Shown piece by piece: positions 7,037 through 14,000 of a stretch of 37,639 nucleotides of DNA. The stretch lies in contig NZ_JACJOO010000093.1 in NCBI RefSeq assembly GCF_014695575.1, positions 1 to 37,639 of the forward strand, in the 5' to 3' direction. How positions within the stretch are numbered: position 1 is the first letter of the stretch; every line of letters begins with the position of its first letter. The position numbers were made by a program, and so were the translations under genes. The stretch is from Leptolyngbya sp. FACHB-8. Its GTDB lineage: Bacteria; Cyanobacteriota; Cyanobacteriia; Elainellales; Elainellaceae. The notes under the pieces are model-generated. The model ran no database searches and was not told the DNA's origin. It saw nothing but the letters and a program-made list of their open reading frames with translations.

Positions 7037-7137
7037 GGAGATTTCCAGTAATGAAATTACCCATAGGATGTTGGTGCTTTGCCCGCTTCGCGGGCAAAGC
7101 ACCAACATCTTGGGTCAATTCTTGTGCACAAACCTCC
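7037..7137 (+). mobile_element. 101-bp miniature inverted-repeat element, copy 1
   Basis: It begins GGAGATTTCCAGTAATGAAA and ends ..ACAAACCTCC, with imperfect terminal inverted repeats of about 26 bp. The direct repeat TAT flanks it (7034-7036, 7138-7140). The centre is a perfect 20-bp stem, GATGTTGGTGCTTTGCCCGC and its complement, around a TTC loop (7067-7109). Two further copies lie at 7897-7998 (inverted) and 16538-16638. There is no ORF of its own. Confidence 0.8.
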
Positions 7138-7369
7138 TATGTTGGACAGACGAAAAACTGGAAGACTCAGTGGACAGGGCGATCGCCTCAGTATGTAGGG
7201 GCGATCGCCTGTCTCGTTTGGCAGCTCACCGGCTTGCGGTTGATTTCTGACATCCTCTCGTGGCCTTGCTCTTGCCTTAAGCGAGTCGTTAGCATCACTC
7301 AGATCTGTTGAACAGTCTGAAGCCAGTAATCATCTAGCTTATAATTTTTGACAACTATTGAGATTTTAA

Positions 7370-7849
7370 ATGAGTAATCTTTTTATTGATATTATCTTGC
7401 CCGCTTTGCTGAATGGCACTGTGATTAGCTTAATGGTCGCCATCATAGTGGGAACCATCGTAGGATTTATCGTAGGAATCATCTCCCACTCCCTCAAAAA
7501 AAGCATCGCAAAAGCGATCATTGGTGCTTTCTTTGGGACGCTTCTAGTGGCTGTACTGCCCATTTTTTCAAAGCCAGAAATTATGGGAAGTGGTCCCTAT
7601 GGAGGAATTACTATTGTGCAGATGGCGATCATTCTCGTACCCCTGGGTTCCGTGGGTGGCGCATTGGTGGGAGTGTTGTCCAAGTTGAAGCTGAATCACC
7701 CCGAGCATCAGAAAAATTTGCTGCTGTTGTTAGCCGTGAGCTACGTTCTGATTGCATTCATCACTTACGGACGCATTACTCACTACTGCCAGCAACTTCA
7801 GCTCTTTCAGCGAATCTTTCCGCCCGAAATTTGTAGGGGTTCAAACTAA
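7370..7849 (+). CDS. Hypothetical multi-pass membrane protein
   Basis: 159 aa with about four hydrophobic segments: residues 6-35 (glycine-spaced, MVAIIVGTIVGFIVGIISH), 45-66 (AKAIIGAFFGTLLVAVLPIF), 78-107 (GITIVQMAIILVPLGSVGGALVG) and 120-137 (LLLLLAVSYVLIAFITYG). Gly-xxx-Gly spacing in the first two helices suggests tight helix packing. The C-terminal tail is soluble and carries two Cys. The leader has no obvious Shine-Dalgarno sequence, but the ATG is the first in frame and hydrophobicity starts at once. I do not recognise a family. It lies between two copies of the 101-bp element. Confidence 0.6.
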   Translation: MSNLFIDIILPALLNGTVISLMVAIIVGTIVGFIVGIISHSLKKSIAKAIIGAFFGTLLVAVLPIFSKPEIMGSGPYGGITIVQMAIILVPLGSVGGALVGVLSKLKLNHPEHQKNLLLLLAVSYVLIAFITYGRITHYCQQLQLFQRIFPPEICRGSN

Positions 7850-7896
7850 CCCGCAATAGCAATGGCAAACGCGAACAACGGTGGATTCGGAGCTTA

Positions 7897-7998
7897 GGAG
7901 GTTTCTGCATAAGAATTTACCCAGGATGTTGGTGTTTTGCCCACGAAGCGGGCAAAACACCAACATCCTGGGGGGTAATTTCATTGCTGGAAATCTCC
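7897..7998 (-). mobile_element. Miniature inverted-repeat element, copy 2 (inverted)
   Basis: The same element as at 7037-7137 on the opposite strand, one base longer in a G run. The direct repeat TTA flanks it (7894-7896, 7999-8001). The central palindrome has diverged together on both arms (GTTTTGCCC/GGGCAAAAC in place of GCTTTGCCC/GGGCAAAGC), with one remaining A/C mismatch next to the GAA loop. The compensating change suggests that pairing has been maintained or repaired by conversion. Confidence 0.78.
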
Positions 7999-8132
7999 TT
8001 ATCTATGGTTGAGCGAGGGACAACGCTGTTCTGGCAGCTCACTGCAGTCCCAGAAACACGACCGGCAAACGGAACTGGTTTTGTAGTTAAAGCCATATCT
8101 GACACAAAAAACATAAAAAAATTTTGGGAATG

Positions 8133-8266
8133 TGTCGATTAGGGCAATTCCCGTTCGACTAACTTACAAAGGGGGCAAAGCTCGACCGTGCTGAATAGAT
8201 TTTTTTTCAGTGAGATGTCGATTTGAGCGATCGCCGTTCGACTTAACCACAAAGGAGGCAGCCGAA
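8133..8266 (+). repeat. Duplicated gene leader (two ~50-bp imperfect direct repeats)
   Basis: 8133-8185 and 8216-8266 share TGTCGATT, GTTCGACT and ACAAAGG(G/A)GGCA in the same order, offset by 83 bases. Both carry an AAAGGRGG ribosome-binding site, but only the second is followed by ATG (8266). The second copy contains GCGATCGC where the first has a diverged version. Confidence 0.55.
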
Positions 8267-8366
8267 TGAGATATTTACTACTGATCTATACCTCAAAAAC
8301 GCTCTGAACAACGCCGAGCGGGAGCATTGCTATATGGAAGCTGCCCAACTCGCTCAGGACTTCTAG
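8266..8366 (+). pseudogene. Frameshifted, truncated YciI-like (YCII/DGPF domain) protein
   Basis: It starts well: AAAGGAGG six bases before the ATG, then MRYLLLIYT, the hallmark N-terminus of YCII-domain proteins. The frame stops at 8305-8307. The family resemblance resumes in another frame from 8298 as NALNNAEREHCYMEAAQLAQ, matching the usual helix (..LNxAERExxMxEYxALAQDL), and stops at 8364-8366. The C-terminal half, including the DGPF region, is not recognisable. Intact members are small dimeric ferredoxin-fold proteins often encoded beside sigma factors and DUF899/DUF1579 genes, as here. Confidence 0.65.
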
Positions 8367-8488
8367 ACCAAGCGCAATTGATCAGGCTCAATCTACCCAG
8401 GACAAGGTAGAGATGTAAACCTCAATAAAACTGCAGATGCAACGTAGCTTGTTGTTCGAATTCAACCATTACACCGTGGAGATTCACC

Positions 8489-8974
8489 ATGTTTCAGAAA
8501 ACAATTGCACATCCAAGTATTGTTGGAAGAGATGAGTGGCTGACTGCTCGTAAAACACTGCTTGAACATGAGAAAGAGTTGACAAAGCATCGCGATCGCA
8601 TCAATGCTGAACGACGCAGGCTGCCTATGGTCAAACTTGAAAAGGAATATACCTTTGAAGGATCGAATGGCCCTGTCAAACTGATCGATTTATTTGCAGG
8701 ACGGACCCAACTCATCATCTACCACTTCATGTTTGCTCCGGAGTGGGAGAAGGGTTGTATGGGCTGTACAGGCTACGTTAATGCCTTGGGTGATCTTTCA
8801 AGGTTGAATGAGCGTGACACAACATTTGTACTGATCTACACCTACTCGACTTATGCCCGTGGCGTTGAATCCCTCACTGATACCTACAGTCTTCTCGATG
8901 TGACCCCCTATGGGCGGCAAGAGGACTTTGAAGACTCTCCAAGCGGATGGCCGCAACATCCAACGTATGGGTAG
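8489..8974 (+). CDS. DUF899 thioredoxin-like protein with internal deletion
   Basis: 161 aa. The N-terminal part is typical of DUF899: [25 protein letters not shown], then [37 protein letters not shown] and the Cys pair [12 protein letters not shown]. After LNERDTTFV (about residue 112) the sequence jumps to the usual C-terminal block ([20 protein letters not shown], then TPYGRQED). About 60-80 residues, including the central beta-strands of the thioredoxin fold, appear to be missing; full-length members have roughly 230-250 aa. The frame is kept, so a protein can be made, but it is probably non-functional. GGAG lies nine bases before the ATG. The neighbours at 8266 and 9044 belong to commonly associated families. 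Confidence 0.75.
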   Translation: MFQKTIAHPSIVGRDEWLTARKTLLEHEKELTKHRDRINAERRRLPMVKLEKEYTFEGSNGPVKLIDLFAGRTQLIIYHFMFAPEWEKGCMGCTGYVNALGDLSRLNERDTTFVLIYTYSTYARGVESLTDTYSLLDVTPYGRQEDFEDSPSGWPQHPTYG

Positions 8975-9043
8975 AGTGCAGTGCTTTTGACTCAACATCA
9001 ATGCGATCGCAATCTTCCATCATTCATCATAAGGAGATAAAAA

Positions 9044-9559
9044 ATGGAAACCATCCAAATCGAACAAAGCTCACCCATGCCTGTTCACCCTCAAAAAGAA
9101 CATCAATGGCTGCAGAAGCTCGTTGGTGAGTGGACTTATGAAACCGAAGCGATGATGGGTCCCGATCAACCTCCCGTAAAATCAACAGGAACCGAGACTG
9201 TTCGCTCGATTGGGGAAATCTGGATTCTGGCGGAAGGACAGGGTGAGATGCCTGGATGTGGTCTTGCAACAACGCTGATGACCCTCGGCTACGACCCACA
9301 GAAACAACGCTATGTGGGCACATGGGTTGGATCAATGATGACGCATCTTTGGCAATACGATGGGGAGTTAAATGCAGATGAAACCGTGCTAACGCTAAAT
9401 TCTGAAGGACCTGCTATGACGGGTGACGAGAAACTAGGAAAGTACAAAGACGTGATCGAGTTCAAGAGTGACGATCATCGAATTCTAACTTCCCATATGT
9501 TGAGGGATGACGGGCAGTGGCAGCACTTCATGACCGCCCATTATTGGCGCAAGCAATAG
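9044..9559 (+). CDS. DUF1579 family protein
   Basis: 171 aa, soluble. It shows the DUF1579 pattern: HPQKEHQWLQKLVGEWTYET near the N-terminus (residues about 15-37), GTETVRSIGEIWILAEGQGE, TTLMTLGYDPQKQRYVGTWV and a closing MTAHYWRKQ. The family is thought to adopt a lipocalin-like beta-barrel; no activity is established. AAGGAG six bases before the ATG supports the start. It follows the DUF899 gene by 69 bases and may share its transcript. It appears intact, in contrast to its two upstream neighbours. Confidence 0.85.
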   Translation: METIQIEQSSPMPVHPQKEHQWLQKLVGEWTYETEAMMGPDQPPVKSTGTETVRSIGEIWILAEGQGEMPGCGLATTLMTLGYDPQKQRYVGTWVGSMMTHLWQYDGELNADETVLTLNSEGPAMTGDEKLGKYKDVIEFKSDDHRILTSHMLRDDGQWQHFMTAHYWRKQ

Positions 9560-9673
9560 GACGTATCGTTCCGTTGATACGACCAAACCTTACACAAAAG
9601 CTGAGCCAAAGCATGGCATCCAACATGGCTCGGAATACCTGGTTGTAGTTGAAGATGCGATCGCTCGTTAAGA

Positions 9674-9724
9674 ACAGCAACGGTGGTGTGGGGCATGAAG
9701 TGCCCCACACCACCGTACCTAATC
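9674..9724 (+). repeat. 51-bp hairpin repeat, copy 2
   Basis: ACGGTGGTGTGGGGCAT (9680-9696) pairs with GTGCCCCACACCACCGT (9700-9716) around a GAA loop. It is the inverted counterpart of 3879-3929, with stem substitutions that keep pairing. It lies downstream of the DUF1579 gene (stop at 9559), but there is no T-tract. Confidence 0.6.
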
Positions 9725-9815
9725 GCTTAATTGGCATTTCTGAAGTACCAATTAGGTGTTGGGGAATGACACACTCAAGACGATAAAGGGCTGCCTTGCT
9801 TCCACCTGGTCTCAA

Positions 9816-9909
9816 TCAATACTCTGGACAGTTTTTCTGAAACCCTTGATTTTGCGTGCGCGAAGCGCACGCAAAATCAAGGGTTTCAGAAAAACTGTCC
9901 GAACTAATG
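9816..9909 (+). mobile_element. 94-bp palindromic miniature element, copy 2
   Basis: The same 36-bp perfect stem as at 3951-4044 (here 9826-9861 with 9865-9900), with loop GAA, so it is inserted in the opposite orientation. It begins TCAATACTCT and ends GAACTAATG. The direct repeat TCAA abuts both ends (9812-9815 and 9910-9913). Two copies with different 4-bp duplications and equal length argue for true transposition rather than local duplication. Confidence 0.75.
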
Positions 9910-9934
9910 TCAATAATACGCTCATTAAAATTGT

Positions 9935-10109
9935 TGCGGATTCGGCTTCGTGACACACTGCAGTTGCCCGCACGCGACCGTAAAATTCCTCCCACATGGA
10001 CATTCATATAGAGAACACCTGAAGAGCTGATTGCCAGCGATCGCACATCGGGCGCATCACCTAAGGCGTATACTAGGCTTCCCGTCCCTCTGCTTGTAGG
10101 ATCAAGCAG
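9935..10109 (-). pseudogene. Fragment of a beta-propeller (BNR/sialidase-like) protein
   Basis: The minus-strand frame reads DPTSRGTGSLVYALGDAPDV then RSLAISSSGVLYMNVHVGGI. This resembles the VRSxAxxxxGxLYVNVHVGGIxRS strand of exo-alpha-sialidase/photosystem II assembly-factor-like propellers. The fragment has no start (TGA at 10110-10112), and the similarity fades after LRSRAGN, just before the 94-bp element. It is a remnant of a longer gene. The assignment rests on one motif. Confidence 0.45.
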
Positions 10110-10159
10110 TCAATACTTTTTGATATTGGCATGATTGCCCCAGCGTTTTATATCAGTCT

Positions 10160-10654
10160 CTACATTCTTAGTGGAGCTTTGGACACCATTGTAAATAAGG
10201 CGGCGGCTATGAATGCTGCGATCGTCCGAATATGGTTCCAAAACATCCAGTTCGTCAGATATTTAGACCAAAGCTCTACGCCTTCTTTACTGTTAGGGTT
10301 TGCAGCAGCTAACGCGTTATTAAGGGGGACATTGAACACGATTGCCACCCCAAAACAACCGATCAGGTAGAGCAAAGCAGCAATGAGCAAATAAACGGCT
10401 ATGGGCTGTTGCCAATTGAGTAGCGAAAAGACAATTAAAACTAGACAAACAACACTCGTACCCAAAAACGCAGCCATAAACCAGGGGTTAATCACCGTGA
10501 TGTTAATGGATTGCATGGTAGCAATTCCCTGAGCGGGTGGTTGCTGAGCCAAAGCTTGCATGACAAAGGTCGAGAAGGCAAAGAACACTCCTGCAATTAA
10601 CCCACATCCAAGTGCTGCTGTTAGTTTTAGCGGAAAATATAGCTGTGCAAACAT
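10160..10654 (-). CDS. DUF1772 family membrane protein
   Basis: 164 aa with four predicted transmembrane helices: near residues 8-32 (LTAALGCGLIAGVFFAFSTF), 55-80 (AAFLGTSVVCLVLIVFSLL), 82-105 and 140-160. The late FNVPLNNALAA and WMFWNHIRTIAAF motifs are diagnostic of DUF1772, the anthrone-oxygenase-like family. I chose the ATG at 10654 because a GGGGGA sequence precedes it and the hydrophobic core starts right after; the frame is open 34 codons further upstream, but that part is polar and unlike the family. The start lies about 400 bases downstream of the kinase gene's stop on the same strand, so separate transcription is likely. Confidence 0.8.
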   Translation of the reverse strand: MFAQLYFPLKLTAALGCGLIAGVFFAFSTFVMQALAQQPPAQGIATMQSINITVINPWFMAAFLGTSVVCLVLIVFSLLNWQQPIAVYLLIAALLYLIGCFGVAIVFNVPLNNALAAANPNSKEGVELWSKYLTNWMFWNHIRTIAAFIAAALFTMVSKAPLRM

Positions 10655-10825
10655 GACTATTCCCCCCAATTTTGTCGAGCAAGACTTATTCGAGTGCGTA
10701 CGAGAATGAGAACATTCTCCACGTGGACTAGCATCAATGTGCCATAGATGTGCCATTTTTCTTCCTACCTTTGCTGATGCATTCTCTCAAGACATTTTTA
10801 GGGTAGGAAAATGCTTATCCCCCTG

Positions 10826-10863
10826 CTATCTAATTCTTGCTCCACTATCAAATTCTTGAGCCT
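10826..10863. repeat. Two 19-bp tandem repeats upstream of the DUF1772 gene
   Basis: CTATCTAATTCTTGCTCCA is followed directly by CTATCAAATTCTTGAGCCT. The period is 19 with 15 matches. They lie about 170-210 bases upstream of the DUF1772 start. Direct repeats of this length could be an operator for a dimeric regulator on the DUF1772 promoter, but there is no functional evidence. Confidence 0.35.
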
Positions 10864-10935
10864 ATTTGATTTATTCAGCTAAACGCACTCAAAGCTGCAT
10901 CTTTCATCCCATAGTGGGTATTTTTGCCAGATACA

Positions 10936-11008
10936 GCGCTTTTCAAGCGCATAAAATCGATTGTTTTTGTGAGAGCCGCGCTCCGCGCGGCTCTCACAAA
11001 AACAATCG
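10936..11008. repeat. Two adjacent triloop hairpins
   Basis: GCGCTT/AAGCGC around TTC (10936-10950) is followed by a perfect 24-bp stem (10958-10981 with 10985-11008, loop TCC) whose arm starts CGATTGTTTTTGTGAGAGCC. T-runs lie in the 5' arm and A-runs in the 3' arm, the wrong polarity for an intrinsic terminator, although it sits 53 bases downstream of the kinase stop. It resembles the palindromic cores of the miniature elements, but I found no target duplication. Confidence 0.55.
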
Positions 11009-11060
11009 TGGCTGGTACAAATTTAGATAGAGATAACTTCACAAGACTTCTCGTCGCGTT

Positions 11061-14000
11061 CTAATTATTCCCAACCAGACCTGTAATCGCTTGTACCAAC
11101 ACTTCCGGTTCAATAGGCTTTGAGATATGTTTTTGAAAGCCTGCGGCAATAACCTGTTGCCGGTTGGTGTCCCCTGCGTAAGCTGTGAGGGCGATCGCCG
11201 GGATTTGGCCTCCCTGTTCGGGGGCAAGCGCTCTCACCTGTTGGATCAACATATAGCCATCCATCTCCGGCATCCCAATGTCACTGAGTAGAACATCTGG
11301 TTTCGCTTGAGGCAGAATGCTCAATGCTTCCTGGGCAGAAGTAGCGGCTGTTACCTGTGCCCCTTGTTGCTCTAATACAAATGCCACCAATTCTCGGGTA
11401 TCGGATTCATCATCCACAACCAGAATTTTAGTGCCCCTCAAATCGAGAGATGGGTCGGGCGATCGCTCATCCTGGTTGGTGTTCGATGATGGGGACAGGA
11501 GAGGAAGCCGGACGGTAAAGGTTGCTCCTTGCCCTTCACCAGGGCTTTCAACACTCACCGTTCCTCCATGCAATTCAACCAAATGACGCACAATCGCCAA
11601 ACCTAACCCTAATCCACCGAACTTTCGGGTTGTCGTCCCATCTTCTTGACGGAAGTAGTCAAACACATAGGGTAAAAAGCTAGGGGCAATCCCCTGTCCC
11701 GTATCACTAACGATGATTTGAGCAGATGAATCAAGACGGTCTAATCGAATACTGACCTGTCCTCCTGGGGAGGTGAACTTCACAGCATTGGAGAGAAGAT
11801 TCCAAACCACTTGCTGTAATCGAGTGGAATCCCCCAAAATCAAATCGGCATCCTCTACAAGGCTTGCTTCTATTTGGATGGACTTCGCTTCTGCTGCCAA
11901 CCGTACCGTTTCCATTGCGGCTCGAATGGTGGAGGCAAGATTGACCCGAGCCACATTAAGACTCAGTTTGCCGCGTAGAATTCGAGAAACATCCAGCAGG
12001 TCTTCAATCAGTTCTGATTGAAGTTTGGCATTCCGTTCGATGGTTGCTAAAGCTTGGGCTGTTTTTGCTTCGTCTAGCTTGCGGCTCTGAAGCAATTTAG
12101 ACCAGCCGAGAATGGGATTAAGGGGCGATCGCAATTCATGGGATAAGATGGCCAAAAATTCGTCTTTGATGCGGTTGGCACGTTCGGCTGCCTCCCGTGC
12201 GGCTTGTTCTCGTTCTAAAAGCTGTTTACGTTGGGCGGCGTCTTGTCGCTGCTCAATCAAGTCCGCCGCTTGCCGCGCGAGCAGATCGAGAAATCGTAAT
12301 TCACGATCGCTCGGTCGGTGACGAGTGCGCCAGTGGGTGGAAACCATACCAATGGGTTGGCCCGAACGAGACATCAGCGGGGTGGATTGGGCCGAGAGCA
12401 GCCCAGCCTCAAAATGCAATCGCTTCGAACCGTCAGGGTCTTCGCTGGCTGGCACATCAAAATCCACAAATGCTCGCTCGCCAGTTGCTAATGCAATGCC
12501 ACAGGATGTATGGCAACGCGTGCTCAACCGATTAAATTTCTCACCCACTTTCGGGCTGATACCTTGAGTGGCAAGCAGCAACAGTTCTTGAGTTGCTTGA
12601 TTGAAGAATTGAAACGAGCCGGCGTCCGCCTGTGTTAGCGCGATCGCTGTCGCTAAAATCTTGTCATAAAGCACCTGAATATCGGTTTCAGTGGTCATCC
12701 GCGCACTCAGGTCACGCAGCAGTTGAGTATCTCTAAGGTCGGCGGCGATCGCCGCTTCAGCTTGTTTGCGGTCGTGGATATCGACGGATGCACCGAACCA
12801 GCGAATAATCTCACCCGTTTCTGGGTGGCGATAAGGCTCGGCTTTCACGAGAAACCATCGATAGGTTCCATCGGCTGCTCGAATTCGATGTTCGACCGTG
12901 AAGATGCTACCCATCTCGCGCGCTTGATTAAATGCCTCCATCGTCATGGCACCATCATCCGGATGAACGAAGTTGGCAGCAATTTCTGCGGCTGTCGTTG
13001 GCTCGTAAGGCACTCCTGTATAGTTGCTCCATTGTTTATTGAAAAACTCAACCCGACCTTCTGAGTTCGTAATCCAGACGATTTGAGGAACAGCATCCCC
13101 CATGAGCCGGAAGCGCTCCTCACTCTCACGCAATGCGATTTCAGTTTGCTTGCGATCGCTAATGTCGTTAAAGAGAACCGCCACCTTGCGCTCTTGTGGC
13201 TCACCCATCCGGAAGCCATAAACATCGTAAAACCTTCCCAGTTGTTGGGCAGCGTTTTCAAATCGCTCTGGCACTCCTGTTAGCGCGATTCTGCCGTAAA
13301 GCTCAAACCAGTGTTCCTCAAGCTGCGGCACTAATTCGCGTACGGTTTTGCCGATCGCGTCCACCAACCCGGTCTGTTTCTCAAAGGCTGGATTGACTTC
13401 GAGGAAGCGGTAATCAAATGCCTTTCCAGTTTCATCAAACAGAACTTCGATCAGGCAGAAACCTTCGTCTATCGACTCAAAAAGCGATCGATATTTAGCT
13501 TCTGATGCCCATAGGGCTTCTTCGATACGAGCACGTTCTAGACGTGGGAAGATTCGGTTTGAGATTTCCTCAATCAGTTGAATTTCATCTTCACGCCAGT
13601 CGCGGGGTTTCGAGTCACAGATGGCGATGTAATGGGTCCACGTGTCATTATGATGAAACGGAACGGTGACGAATGAATGTATGTTGAGTGCAGCATAGCC
13701 TGCTGCATCCGTGCGTGGGTCAATTTGCGTATTGCAAATCACAACCATCTCTCCAGCCCGGCTTGCCCGCTCAAACTCTTTGCTTAAGTACTGAGAAATG
13801 CGAAACGTGCCTCTTGTACTTGGCACATCTGAACTGCTCCAGCCATAATGAGCCGTCACCTGATCGTGAGCTTTATCAACATCCGCAAAGTTGCAAGTCG
13901 TAATCTGCAAATAGGCACCGATCTTTGCCCCAACCGTTTGCATGATCTCATTAGCGCTCGAAAGACGCGAGAAGTCTTCGGTGATGTCAGCGAGGAAGGC

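Noticed and set aside
7170-7215. Two closely spaced GCGATCGC sites as a possible operator hairpin
   Set aside because: GCGATCGC is the ubiquitous HIP1 octamer of cyanobacteria and is self-complementary; close pairs are expected by chance.
7030-7311. 93-aa plus-strand ORF across the first 101-bp element
   Set aside because: Most of its first half is the element itself and the rest lacks any protein-like pattern; it is explained by the insertion.
9756-10046. ORFs of 63-76 aa spanning the second 94-bp element
   Set aside because: Same artefact; the peptide across 9826-9900 is the hairpin translation. Only the propeller-like part right of 9935 was kept.
10131-10370. 79-aa plus-strand ORF
   Set aside because: Antisense shadow of the DUF1772 gene, which has clear family motifs and membrane helices.
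10958-11008. Hairpin after the hybrid kinase as its terminator
   Set aside because: T-runs are in the 5' arm and A-runs in the 3' arm, opposite to an intrinsic terminator; kept as a palindromic repeat.
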